From Verrucomicrobiota bacterium (lineage in GTDB: Bacteria; Verrucomicrobiota; Verrucomicrobiia; Limisphaerales; JACPZS01): a DNA stretch of 44,472 bases. Positions 1-9,672 of this stretch are shown here, in pieces. A model generated the notes under the pieces. That model saw nothing but the letters and a program-made list of their open reading frames with translations, was not told where the DNA came from and made no database searches. The position numbers and the translations under genes were made by a program. Location of the stretch: NCBI GenBank assembly GCA_016195385.1, contig JACPZS010000019.1, positions 1 through 44,472 on the forward strand, in the 5' to 3' direction. How positions within the stretch are numbered: position 1 is the stretch's first letter; the number at the start of each line of letters is the position of its first letter.

Positions 1-322
1 GCCATTTGAAATCAGAGTAGCCGAGATCCAGTGCGCGATTCAGCGCCTCAAACGCGGCCTCGCACTGTTCAGTGAGCGAGTAGCTGCAAGCGAGGTTGAA
101 GTGGGTCATCGGATCTGTCGGGCGAAGCTGCGCCAACTGTTCGTCCACCTTGAGACCTTCGGTGAACCGGCCGCGGCGCGTGTAGTCGTCGCCCAGAAGT
201 TGCAGGGCGTCCACGTAGCCGGGCGCGCGGCGCACCACGCCTTCGATGAAGCCGATCTCGATGTCGAGGTTTTGCTGCTCCTGACGGCTTAACTTTTTTC
301 GCGGGCTGACTTTGTTCGGCAT
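1..322 (-). CDS. TPR-type repeat protein, C-terminus cut by window edge
   Basis: An open frame on the minus strand starts at the ATG complementary to 320-322 and runs off the left edge, so only the first 107 residues are visible. It begins MPNKVSPRKKLSRQEQQN and continues with helix pairs typical of tetratricopeptide repeats, for example DPMTHFNLACSYSL followed by AFEALNRALDLGYSDF. TPR proteins are protein-interaction scaffolds; no partner can be named here. There is no signal peptide or membrane segment in the visible part, so a cytoplasmic location is likely. The start is supported by the frame ending in non-coding, palindrome-rich DNA just upstream. The family call is good; the function is unknown. 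Confidence 0.75.
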   Translation of the reverse strand, partial: MPNKVSPRKKLSRQEQQNLDIEIGFIEGVVRRAPGYVDALQLLGDDYTRRGRFTEGLKVDEQLAQLRPTDPMTHFNLACSYSLTEQCEAAFEALNRALDLGYSDFKW

Positions 323-406
323 ACGACCTGGGCAGGATGTAGCTCAGGTGGCGGCGGGAAGTCAAGCGGGGCACGCGGCCTGGACGCAAGTGCGTGGCTG
401 CGGATC

Positions 407-536
407 GGGTGGAACGGGCCACTGGCCCGTTCTGTCGGGCTACCAGCCCGACTGTTGAGCGTGCGACATTCAGTCCGGAGGAAGTAAACCCGGCGGCAGG
501 TTGCCGCCGAAAACGGCCAGGTTGGCCGTTCCACCC
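407..536. repeat. Intergenic palindromic element A (four hairpins inside an inverted repeat)
   Basis: The ends at 407-415 and 528-536 are a perfect 9-bp inverted repeat (GGGTGGAAC / GTTCCACCC), and similarity continues inward for about 25 bases. Four hairpin units lie inside: 413-431, 435-451, 491-509 and 512-530, each with a GC-rich stem and a short loop. It fills most of the gap between the TPR gene and the glycosyltransferase gene, whose 3' and 5' sides it separates. The same plan, arms that are palindromes and are inverted to each other, recurs at 9516-9584 and 27154-27259. This suggests a dispersed REP/BIME-like family; mobility is inferred, not shown. Confidence 0.7.
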
Positions 537-573
537 AGATCGCCGGCGACGTTTGGTTTGCGAATTTCGCGAT

Positions 574-1263
574 TCAGCACTTCTCGTACAAGCGCGCGAG
601 TTTTTCGGGCGGAGTTCCCAGCCAGTATTGGAGCGTCACGCGCCACATGCGCGCGTAAGTGCGGATGACGCCGCGCTCGGTAAAGCGGCGGGCGGAAGTG
701 CTCACGGTCACGTTTGCAAGCGCGAGGCGTCCAACAGCGCGCAAGCGGCGGCAAAGTTCAAACTCTTCCATCAAGGGAACGTCCGGCACGCCGCCGATTT
801 TTTCGAGCGCAGCGCGGCGGACAAAGATCGCTTGATCGCCCATGAACCGTTTTCCGAAGTAGAAACGCACCGCGCAGCGCCAGCGCGACCCGCGCATCAG
901 CCAACTCGGTTCGCGAAAAATTTTCCAGAAGCCGCCACCGACGACCTTCGCGTCCCGCAAACAATTCGCGATCGCTCGTCCGGCATCCGTCGGCAGCCAG
1001 GTATCTGCGTGCAGCAGGAGCACGACATCCCCGCGTGCCAGCATTGCGCCGGCGCGTAATTGCCCGCCACGACTGCGCGCGTGCGAGAAGACACGGCAGC
1101 CAAGTTCGCGCGCTACTGTGAGCGTCGCATCGGTGCTGCCGCCATCGACGACGATGATTTCCATCACTTCGGGAACCCGCCGCGCCGAGGCCACGGTCGC
1201 CGGCAGCGCGCCGGCTTCGTTCAATGTGGGAATGACGACGGAAATACGATGAGAGGTTTCCAT
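574..1263 (-). CDS. Family 2 glycosyltransferase, TIGR04283 (rSAM/selenodomain-associated transferase 2) type
   Basis: This 229-residue protein starts METSHRISVVIPTLNEAG, the nucleotide-sugar-binding start of GT-A family 2 transferases. VVDGGSTDAT and LLLHADTWLP (the DxD-like HAD motif) follow. The C-terminal half carries GDQAIFVRR, GGVPDVPLMEEFELCRRL and YWLGTPPEKLARLY, the pattern I know from TIGR04283, a family named for its association with a radical SAM/selenoprotein-type enzyme and later linked to arsenosugar synthesis. No such partner gene is next to it here. The frame is open well upstream, but ATG 1263 directly precedes the conserved beta strand and fits the family length. It lies downstream of purH on the same strand after a 260-base gap. 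The acceptor substrate is unknown. Confidence 0.85.
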   Translation of the reverse strand: METSHRISVVIPTLNEAGALPATVASARRVPEVMEIIVVDGGSTDATLTVARELGCRVFSHARSRGGQLRAGAMLARGDVVLLLHADTWLPTDAGRAIANCLRDAKVVGGGFWKIFREPSWLMRGSRWRCAVRFYFGKRFMGDQAIFVRRAALEKIGGVPDVPLMEEFELCRRLRAVGRLALANVTVSTSARRFTERGVIRTYARMWRVTLQYWLGTPPEKLARLYEKC

Positions 1264-1523
1264 GCTCGCTGCGCAGTCGAATAAATCCGAATTCCGAAAT
1301 TGAATTGCCGCAAAGAGCGGAGCCGCGTAGTGATTTCGGTAGGCAACAATTTGTCCGTCATGCTCCAGCCGAATCAGTCCGTCTTTCTTTGTGCTCGCTG
1401 CGTTCTCTTGCGGCCAACTTCGGTTTCCGGGATAAATGCTTTCACACGCGCCAATACGTGCCGAGGCTTTAGCTTGCGGAAGTCGGCGACACGCCTGGCT
1501 CTCGTTCGCGCCCGGCTCGCTCG

Positions 1524-3092
1524 TCAATGCCGGAAATGCCGCGCGCCGGTGAAAACCATCGCGAGATCCCGTTCGTCTGCGGCGGCGATCACTTCGGCGT
1601 CGCGCATGGAGCCGCCGGGTTGAATCGCGGCAGTCGCGCCGGCGGTCGCGGCGGCGATGAGTCCGTCCGCAAACGGGAAAAAGGCGTCGCTGCACACGAC
1701 GCTGCCTTTCAACGACAGTCCCGCTTCGCCGGCTTTCCACACGGCGATGCGACTGGAATCCACGCGGCTCATTTGTCCTGCGCCCACGCCTAGCGTGCGG
1801 TCGCTGCCAGCATAGACGATGGCGTTCGACTTCACGTGTTTCACAATGCGCCAGCCGAACAGCATCGCTTGCAACTCGGCGGGCGTCGGCGCGCGCTGCG
1901 TCACCACTTTCAGCCCGGCGATCGTGATGGTTTTCAAATCGCGTTCCTGCAGGAGATACGATTCCGCGCCGACACTGCGCACGTCCCACGGACCTGCCGT
2001 CGCCGGGTTCTGCAAAATCTTGAGCAGCCGCAGATTTTTTTTCTTCTGCAAAATCGCCAGCGCCTCGGCGGAGAAATCTGGCGCGATGATGACTTCGCTG
2101 AAAATTTCCGCGATGGCTTCGGCGCAAGCCGCGTCGAGCGTGCGATTCACGGCAATGATGCCGCCGAACGGCGCCTGCTTGTCGGTGGCAAACGCTTTTT
2201 CCCAGGCTTCACGCAGGCTCGCGCCCTGGCCAACGCCGCAGGGATTCGTGTGCTTGAGAATTGCGAGCGTCGGCGGATCGACGGCGAACTCGGCCATCAA
2301 GGTGGTGGCGGCGGTGAGATCCAAAATGTTGTTATAGGAAAGTTCCTTGCCGTGAAGTTGCTGGAAAAATTCGTTGAACCGGCCGTACAGCGCAGCGCGT
2401 TGGTGCGGATTTTCGCCGTAACGAAGGGATTGAACCAGCGGTTCGTCGAGCTTCAACGAAGCGGGCAGCGCGGTTGCTTCGCCGGTCGTCGCGGCTACTT
2501 CACCGAAAATTTTTCCGAGGTGCGCGGCGATGGCGGCATCGTAGGCTGCGGTGCGGGCAAAGACGCGCGCGGCGAGGCGGCGGCGCAGATCGAGCGTGGT
2601 GTTGCCGGTCGCCGCGATTTGCGTGGAGACTTCGGCGTAATCGGCGGGGTCGGTGATGGCGGTGACGCTGTCGTGATTTTTGGCGGCGCTGCGGAGCATC
2701 GATGGGCCGCCGATGTCAATGTTTTCAATCGCGTCGTGAAGCGAGACGTCCGGTTTGGCGACGGTCTGCTCGAACGGATAAAGGTTCACGACGACAAGAT
2801 CAATGGGCCAGATGCCGTGCTGGCTGACGGCTGCTTCGTGTGCCGCGTTGCCGCGGATGTAAAGCAGGCCACCGTGAACTTTCGGATGCAGCGTCTTTAC
2901 GCGGCCATCGAGCATTTCGGGAAAGCCAGTGTAGTCGCTGAGATCCTGCACGCTCAACCCGGCCGCACGCAGCGCCTTGGCCGTGCCGCCGGTCGAAATG
3001 AGTTCGACGCCGGCTTGCGCGAGCGTTTGTGCGAAGGCGACAAGACCGGTTTTGTCGGAAACGGAAAGGAGCGCGCGTTGGATTCGGGACAT
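1524..3092 (-). CDS. purH: Bifunctional AICAR transformylase / IMP cyclohydrolase
   Basis: PurH catalyses the last two steps of de novo purine synthesis: formylation of AICAR with 10-formyl-THF, then cyclisation to IMP, in the cytosol. The 522-residue length matches the family. The N-terminal MGS-like cyclohydrolase domain (about 1-140) has [34 protein letters not shown] and [18 protein letters not shown]. The transformylase part has [10 protein letters not shown], the catalytic KHTNPCGVG and [10 protein letters not shown], and ends with [12 protein letters not shown] and [11 protein letters not shown]. The start at [11 protein letters not shown] is the usual one. It is divergent from the DHH gene with a 133-base gap that should hold both promoters; no clear promoter was recognised. 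Confidence 0.97.
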   Translation of the reverse strand: MSRIQRALLSVSDKTGLVAFAQTLAQAGVELISTGGTAKALRAAGLSVQDLSDYTGFPEMLDGRVKTLHPKVHGGLLYIRGNAAHEAAVSQHGIWPIDLVVVNLYPFEQTVAKPDVSLHDAIENIDIGGPSMLRSAAKNHDSVTAITDPADYAEVSTQIAATGNTTLDLRRRLAARVFARTAAYDAAIAAHLGKIFGEVAATTGEATALPASLKLDEPLVQSLRYGENPHQRAALYGRFNEFFQQLHGKELSYNNILDLTAATTLMAEFAVDPPTLAILKHTNPCGVGQGASLREAWEKAFATDKQAPFGGIIAVNRTLDAACAEAIAEIFSEVIIAPDFSAEALAILQKKKNLRLLKILQNPATAGPWDVRSVGAESYLLQERDLKTITIAGLKVVTQRAPTPAELQAMLFGWRIVKHVKSNAIVYAGSDRTLGVGAGQMSRVDSSRIAVWKAGEAGLSLKGSVVCSDAFFPFADGLIAAATAGATAAIQPGGSMRDAEVIAAADERDLAMVFTGARHFRH

Positions 3093-3225
3093 AGTGCGCG
3101 GCTAAAACACCAGAGCGCGCTGGGAGAGTCAATGGACAAAAGTAATTTGCCGGCTGCTTCCAACCGCGCACGCAAAATTCCCCGCTGGCCACGCACGAGG
3201 TCATGGATTACCGTCCGCGTCGAAC

Positions 3226-4185
3226 ATGATTTCTTTGCCCAAACCCGAAGTGATAGTGACTCACGAGAGCGACCTTGACGGTATGGTTTCCGGACTGCTG
3301 CTTCAGCGTCTCGCCCAGCGTCTGTTCGATGAAAAAATCCCGCTCGAAGCGCACCACTACCACAGTTGGCGGCAGCGCAGCCCGAAGGAAAAGTCAGCGT
3401 GGATTTGCGACCTGACCTTTGAAGCGCGGCTCGACAAACCGAACTGGGTCGTCATCGATCATCATCCGACGGAGGCGAAACCAAAGCACGCCCAGTTGGT
3501 CCACGACTTGACCAAGTCGGCCGGCTCGCTCTGTTACGAATTGTGCCGCTCGCACGAATTGACTTCGCCGGAGCTGGACCGGCTCGTTCACTTGAACAAC
3601 GTGGCGGATTTGTTTTTGGAGGACGATCCGGATTTTGTGATCGCCGGCGATTTTGCCAACCTCGTGAAGGTTTATCAGTTCTGGAATCTCCACGCGCTCA
3701 TTGGCGGGCAGTTGGAAAAACTGCTCGACCATCCGCTGCTGGAAGTCATGGCGGTGAAGCGGCGCATCGAAGACCCGCTCGGCTTCGCGTGGAGCAAGAC
3801 CAACGTCCTCGAGATCACTCCGACTGTGGGCTTCGTCGATACCGTCGTCGGCAACAACAACCTCATCGTGCATCAGTTGCTCGAACAGAAGGCCACGCCG
3901 TATCCGGTGCTGTTGACGCTCTTTCGCAAGGCGGCCGGCACCGTGATCGTGAGCCTGCGCAGCCGCAACGGCGAAGCGTTGAAGGTTGCCGCGCAATTGC
4001 AAGGCGGCGGCCATCCCAACGCCTGCGGCGCGACGCTGCCGCGTTCGGTGCTCAACCTCCCCGACGCGGTGGATTATCTGCGGCGCACGCTCAACCCAGC
4101 GACGACGAAGGCTTCCGCGTTGAACAGTCTCGAAAATATCTTCGCGGCGATCGATCTGGAAAAAAATACGCCGCGGCGGGCGTGA
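3226..4185 (+). CDS. DHH/DHHA1-type phosphoesterase
   Basis: This 319-residue protein has the metal-binding signature of the DHH superfamily: D16-L-D18 near the N-terminus (HESDLDGMVSG), D62, then D78-H79-H80 (VVIDHHPTEA). The C-terminal DHHA1-like half has the substrate-binding GGGHPNACGA. Such proteins hydrolyse phosphodiesters, for example short oligoribonucleotides, cyclic dinucleotides or pAp, or act as RecJ-like nucleases. The sequence alone does not decide which. There are no membrane segments or added sensory domains, so a stand-alone cytosolic enzyme is likely. The start ATG at 3226 leaves only a few residues before the first catalytic strand. The stop is 45 bases before the kinase gene, so co-transcription is possible. 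Confidence 0.88.
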   Translation: MISLPKPEVIVTHESDLDGMVSGLLLQRLAQRLFDEKIPLEAHHYHSWRQRSPKEKSAWICDLTFEARLDKPNWVVIDHHPTEAKPKHAQLVHDLTKSAGSLCYELCRSHELTSPELDRLVHLNNVADLFLEDDPDFVIAGDFANLVKVYQFWNLHALIGGQLEKLLDHPLLEVMAVKRRIEDPLGFAWSKTNVLEITPTVGFVDTVVGNNNLIVHQLLEQKATPYPVLLTLFRKAAGTVIVSLRSRNGEALKVAAQLQGGGHPNACGATLPRSVLNLPDAVDYLRRTLNPATTKASALNSLENIFAAIDLEKNTPRRA

Positions 4186-4230
4186 TTTTTGTTTTCGTTG
4201 ATCCGCCAGTGAATCGATGGCACGCCGGAA

Positions 4231-7200
4231 ATGATTTCAGTTATGCGACGGAAGTTCACGCCAGACATTGGCCGCCGGCTCGGCATAATCTGCCGCGCGG
4301 GTCTGGTCCTGACCGGCCTCCTCGCCGCCGCGAATTTGCCCGCGCAAAAGACCTCGAACTGGCGGATCTTCAACGCAGAGGACGGCCTCAATGAATCATC
4401 CGCGACTGCAGTGACCGTCGGGCCGCGCGGCACCGTCTGGGTGTGGCACGGCGAAACCGAAACCTTCAGCGCGCTGGACGGCTACACGGTGACCAATCTC
4501 CCGGCCGCCGCTCCGATGGCCTATCACCTCAAGGAGAATCTTTCACAGCAGTGGTGGACGATTTCTTCGCGCGGAGTGCAAACGTATCGTGACGGTCAGT
4601 GGGTTCAGTACCCCATCCCGGCCGTCGAAATGGAGAATCGCACCAATCTGCTCCGGCGGGTCCGCCCCATATCCATCGTCGCCGCGGAACGCGATCACGT
4701 TTTGTTGCTGCTTTCGGATCGTCTTCTCGACTTTAACGCGACCCGCAACGAAATCACCGTTTTACGCACGGCGCAGCAAACCAAACTGGGCAGGTTTTTC
4801 GACATGACCGAATCCCGCGATGGCGGTGCCTGGATCACGGGGAGCAAAGGGCTGGCGTATTTGAAAGGCCCGTTGCGCCGCTTGCCCGGGCAGGTGGAAT
4901 GGCGCGACATCCTCACCGATGAATCGCTGCGTGCGCAAAATCTTCAGCGGCCGGTCGATGACGAACAAGGCGGCGTGACAACAGTGGCCGATCCCATCGG
5001 CGGCGGCCGCAAATTTGTTGTTCACTTCGACGGACAGGCCTGGTCGGCGCACTCCATTCCCGATGAAAACATCCGTCAAGCGTGGCACAGCTCGGATGGC
5101 GTTTTCTGGGCGATGACCATCAAGTCGCTGTTCCGCTTCGCGGGCCGCGAGAAGGAGGTCTTGGAAAAGGAAAGTTTTTTGACCGGCCAAAATTATGACG
5201 CCGTGGTCGAACCGAAAGGAATTTTCTGGATTGCAACTTCGGAAAGGCTGCTGCGCTACGCGCCGTTGACGTGGCGCGTGCCGCTGGATTTGCCGTCGGA
5301 AATCAGCTCCGCCAACAACGCCGTCGAGGGCATCACCGAGGACGCCGCTGGGCGGTTATGGCTGTTAAGCGCGGACGCGCTCTTGCTGCGGCAGGCCGGC
5401 GCCTGGCGCGTGTTTCCACTCCCTCGTGAAGCGGATGCTTCGCTTCCGAACCGCGCGATGCTCGCGGTGCTGGCCAACGGCCAGGTGGCGTTCAGCTTGA
5501 ACGACCGTATCGCGCTTTTTTCTCCGGGCACGGAGCGGTTTGAATTTCTGTCGCACCCGGATTCACGCACGCTCAAGCTGCTGGGACCGCTCAATGACGG
5601 AACTTTGTGCGTTCAGGCGCGCGCGCCCGCCTCCGCAGTTGAAGCGTTCTCCATCGAAGCGTTCAACGGCAGCACGTTCGTCGCGCTGCCGGCGCTGCCC
5701 GCAAGTTGGGCAGCTGCCAATGAGCCACTGGTCACCCGGCAGATGCAGAATGGCGATCTCTGGCTGGGCGGCACGCGCGGCGTCGCCATCCTGCGGCAGA
5801 GCCAATGGCAGACTTTTGGCGCTGCCGATGGCTGGTTGGAGCAGCCGGTGTTTTGCATGCTGGAAGTTGGCGAAGGCAAAATCTGGTGCGGCACGCGGGA
5901 TCGAATCATGCAGTTCGACGGCAAGCGCTGGTCGCTTGTGCGCGCGGGTTTTGACCGCGTGAATACGATGTTCAAGAGCCGGGATGGCAGCGTGTGGGTC
6001 GCGGCGGGCAACGGCGTGATTCGATTTTGGAACGGAGCATGGGTTTTGAATTCTGTCGAGGAAGGGTTGCCGAGCGCCTCAATCAACAGTGTCTCTGAAG
6101 ATCGCAGCGGTACTATCTGGGCGGCCACCACGCGCGGGCTCGTGCGCTACCATCCGGAGGCGGACATCGATCCGCCCCGCGCCGTGATTTCCCCGACACC
6201 GGCACGGATCAAAGCGTCGGCGGATGGCGTCATCGCCCTGGAATTTTCCGGGGCGGACAAATGGAAGTACACGGCTGAGGAGCGGTTGTTTTTTTCGCAT
6301 CGACTGGACGATGGCGCATGGTCGGTTTATGCGCCAGTCACGGTGGCCATGTTTACGAACGTCGCGTCGGGGCGGCACCGCTTCAGTGTGAAAGCGATGG
6401 ACCGCAACTGGAACGAGGATCCCCGGCCGCCGAGTGCGGAGTTCAGCGTGGTCGTGCCATGGTTTCGCGACCCGCGGCTGCTGGCGATATCGGTGGCGGC
6501 GCTGGTCGTGATCTTGTTTTTCGCCGGGCTGGCTTTTAACCGCCACCGGCGCCTCGTGCGCAGCTACGCCGAGGTGGAAAAAATCGTGGCGCAGCGCACG
6601 CGCGAACTGGAGCTGGCCAACCAAGAACTCCTGCACAGCCAGAAGATGCGCGCGCTGGGCACGTTCGCCGCCGGGATCGCGCACGATTTCAACAACATTC
6701 TCTCCATCGTCAAAGGCTCGACGCAGATCATCGAAGCGAACCTGGACGACAAGGAAAAAATCCGCACGCGCGCCTCGCGCATCCGGAGCGTGGTCGAGCA
6801 GGGCGCCGGCGTCGTGCGCGCCATGCTTGGTTACAGCCGCAGCGACGCCAAGGAAATCATGGCCTACGATTTGCACGAGGTCATCGAAGCCACGTTGAAA
6901 TTGCTCGGCGATCATTTTCTGCGCGACCTCCGCATCCGCGTGGAACTGGGCCAGCCGGCGCGGGTTCGCGGCAGCAAGGATTTGCTTCAACAAATGCTCC
7001 TGAATTTGATTTTGAACGCGGCCGACGCCATGCCGGGGCCGGGCGAAATAGTTTTGCGTACCGGTCGCCTCGAGATCATCCCGCCGCATCTGGTGCTGCC
7101 GCCGGCCACGACGGACGCGTGCGCTTTTGTCGCGCTGCAGGATTTTGGCGCGGGCATTCCGCCCGCCGTGATGCCGCGTATTTTTGAACCGTTCTTTACG

Positions 7201-7374
7201 ACGAAAGATCTCTCGACCAAGCGGGGCACCGGCCTGGGGCTTTACATGGTCTATGAATTCGCCAAGGAAATGGGCTACGGAATTCAGGTCGAATCCCAGC
7301 CTGGGCACGGAACTACTTTCACGCTACTACTGCCGATTGACACGCAGGCGGCGGGCGGCAGCACAAAAACTTAA
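4231..7374 (+). CDS. Membrane sensor histidine kinase with Reg_prop beta-propeller and Y_Y_Y domain
   Basis: The 1047-residue protein begins with a basic stretch and a hydrophobic segment ending LPAQ, consistent with export. Residues of about 40-650 contain repeated propeller strands of Reg_prop type (TVWVWHGET, GTIWAATTRGLVRYH). A Y_Y_Y Ig-like domain lies at about 667-745 and a transmembrane helix at about 750-772. The kinase core follows: H-box GIAHDFNN with phospho-acceptor H818, N-box NLILNAADAM around N929, G1 box DFGAGIPP at D971, F-box EPFFTTK and G2 box RGTGLGLY. The sensor would face the periplasm. Unlike many Reg_prop hybrid kinases there is no receiver or AraC-type output domain after the kinase, and no response regulator gene adjoins it. 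The ligand is unknown. Confidence 0.92.
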   Translation: MISVMRRKFTPDIGRRLGIICRAGLVLTGLLAAANLPAQKTSNWRIFNAEDGLNESSATAVTVGPRGTVWVWHGETETFSALDGYTVTNLPAAAPMAYHLKENLSQQWWTISSRGVQTYRDGQWVQYPIPAVEMENRTNLLRRVRPISIVAAERDHVLLLLSDRLLDFNATRNEITVLRTAQQTKLGRFFDMTESRDGGAWITGSKGLAYLKGPLRRLPGQVEWRDILTDESLRAQNLQRPVDDEQGGVTTVADPIGGGRKFVVHFDGQAWSAHSIPDENIRQAWHSSDGVFWAMTIKSLFRFAGREKEVLEKESFLTGQNYDAVVEPKGIFWIATSERLLRYAPLTWRVPLDLPSEISSANNAVEGITEDAAGRLWLLSADALLLRQAGAWRVFPLPREADASLPNRAMLAVLANGQVAFSLNDRIALFSPGTERFEFLSHPDSRTLKLLGPLNDGTLCVQARAPASAVEAFSIEAFNGSTFVALPALPASWAAANEPLVTRQMQNGDLWLGGTRGVAILRQSQWQTFGAADGWLEQPVFCMLEVGEGKIWCGTRDRIMQFDGKRWSLVRAGFDRVNTMFKSRDGSVWVAAGNGVIRFWNGAWVLNSVEEGLPSASINSVSEDRSGTIWAATTRGLVRYHPEADIDPPRAVISPTPARIKASADGVIALEFSGADKWKYTAEERLFFSHRLDDGAWSVYAPVTVAMFTNVASGRHRFSVKAMDRNWNEDPRPPSAEFSVVVPWFRDPRLLAISVAALVVILFFAGLAFNRHRRLVRSYAEVEKIVAQRTRELELANQELLHSQKMRALGTFAAGIAHDFNNILSIVKGSTQIIEANLDDKEKIRTRASRIRSVVEQGAGVVRAMLGYSRSDAKEIMAYDLHEVIEATLKLLGDHFLRDLRIRVELGQPARVRGSKDLLQQMLLNLILNAADAMPGPGEIVLRTGRLEIIPPHLVLPPATTDACAFVALQDFGAGIPPAVMPRIFEPFFTTKDLSTKRGTGLGLYMVYEFAKEMGYGIQVESQPGHGTTFTLLLPIDTQAAGGSTKT

Positions 7375-7511
7375 ACTGCGCTATTTGCGTGGCTTGAACT
7401 CGCGAAACGGCACAGGACGACGCCCCGCTAGCACCAAACACCGCCCTGTTCGATGGCAAGGCGAAACGAAAACGACGGACGCTGGAAGAAATCAGCTACC
7501 GTCACACTTTC

Positions 7512-7542
7512 CAAAAAAGTGAAATGAAAAGCGGATCTCCGC
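7512..7542 (-). terminator. Weak candidate terminator after rpsT
   Basis: Directly after the rpsT stop codon, on the minus strand, a short stem (GCGGA / TCCGC, 7531-7542) is followed by a T-rich run interrupted by A and C (complement of 7512-7530). The stem is short, with about 4 pairs once a normal loop is allowed, so this is only a weak candidate. Confidence 0.3.
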
Positions 7543-7543
7543 G

Positions 7544-7807
7544 CTACTTGATGGCGTTGAGCCGCAGAGACAGCCGTGATTTCTTGCGATCAGCGCGGCC
7601 TTTGTGGATTACGCCACTCTTGGCCGCCTTGTCGAAAGCCGACGCCACGAGCCGCAGCGCGACCGCCGCTTCGTCTTTTTTCTTGGCGACCACCAATTCG
7701 GCGTATTTTTTCTCCAGCGTGTGCAGGCGGGATTTGACGGCGCGATTGCGCAATCGCTTGCGGGCGTTGCTGCGCACGCGACGTTCGGCTGACTTTGTGT
7801 TCGGCAT
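7544..7807 (-). CDS. rpsT: 30S ribosomal protein S20
   Basis: An 87-residue, strongly basic, helical protein starting MPNTKSAERRVRSNARKR, the standard S20 N-terminus. It also has the conserved GVIHKGRADRKKSRL segment near the C-terminus. S20 binds 16S rRNA early in 30S subunit assembly. Length and composition are normal for the family. It is a single gene transcribed away from cysS, and the 157 bases between the two start codons should hold both promoters. In other bacteria S20 represses its own translation; no such element was recognised here. Confidence 0.97.
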   Translation of the reverse strand: MPNTKSAERRVRSNARKRLRNRAVKSRLHTLEKKYAELVVAKKKDEAAVALRLVASAFDKAAKSGVIHKGRADRKKSRLSLRLNAIK

Positions 7808-7893
7808 AATTTCGAGACGTTCTTAATTCAAAGCCCGCAACCGTAGCGAATCGAAGCACTTTGTCAACGGCCCGTTCCAGCGTATTTGTGTGC

Positions 7894-7920
7894 CCCGCGT
7901 CGCGGGACTTTTCCCTTTTC
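7894..7920 (+). promoter_or_regulatory. Hairpin with pyrimidine-rich tail in the cysS leader
   Basis: CCCGC (7894-7898) can pair with GCGGG (7902-7906) over a 3-base loop and is followed by ACTTTTCCCTTTTC. It lies 58 bases before the chosen cysS start, inside the rpsT/cysS divergent region. It resembles a small intrinsic terminator and could attenuate cysS, but the stem is only 5 pairs and no T-box-like features were found. Confidence 0.3.
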
Positions 7921-7964
7921 TTTCCGAGGCTCGCCTTTATCTTTCGCGTCGCGTTGGAAAGATC

Positions 7965-9491
<1,527 letters not shown>

Positions 9492-9515
9492 ACCACCGTC
9501 GTCGTTGCTTGATTC

Positions 9516-9584
9516 GGAACGCCGAGCATCGCTCGGCTTGAGTGGATGCCATCCCTCCTTGTGCCGAGCGATGCTCGGCGTTCC
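9516..9584. repeat. Intergenic palindromic element B (perfect 22-bp inverted repeat)
   Basis: The arms at 9516-9537 and 9563-9584 are perfect reverse complements over 22 bases, separated by 25 bases. Each arm starts GGAAC and itself folds into a 7-bp hairpin (GCCGAGC, loop ATC, GCTCGGC). The GGAAC edge and nested-palindrome plan match element A at 407-536. It lies 24 bases after the cysS stop and could form a long stem at the 3' end of the cysS mRNA, but there is no T-run. Confidence 0.8.
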
Positions 9585-9672
9585 AAGCGCAGTTTCAACT
9601 CAAGCGTTTGCTCATGCGTGTCCGCCGGTTTTACTGGCCAGTTGAATCATTTTCGGCGAGGAATTGCTTACC

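Noticed and set aside
1264..1523. Upstream extension of the glycosyltransferase frame toward purH
   Set aside because: The frame stays open by composition, but the residues have no similarity to the family and the conserved N-terminus begins right after ATG 1263.
1836..3278. Long plus-strand open frame (480 codons) opposite purH
   Set aside because: It is fully antisense to an intact PurH with all motifs; such frames arise from the third-position GC bias on the other strand.
6079..7308. 409-codon minus-strand frame opposite the kinase domain
   Set aside because: Composition rich in Arg, His and Gln with no domain; it is a shadow of the sensor kinase gene.
9664..9672. TTG at 9664 as start of the TerC-family gene
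   Set aside because: It lies only one or two bases after the GAGG ribosome site, while ATG 9673 is properly spaced.
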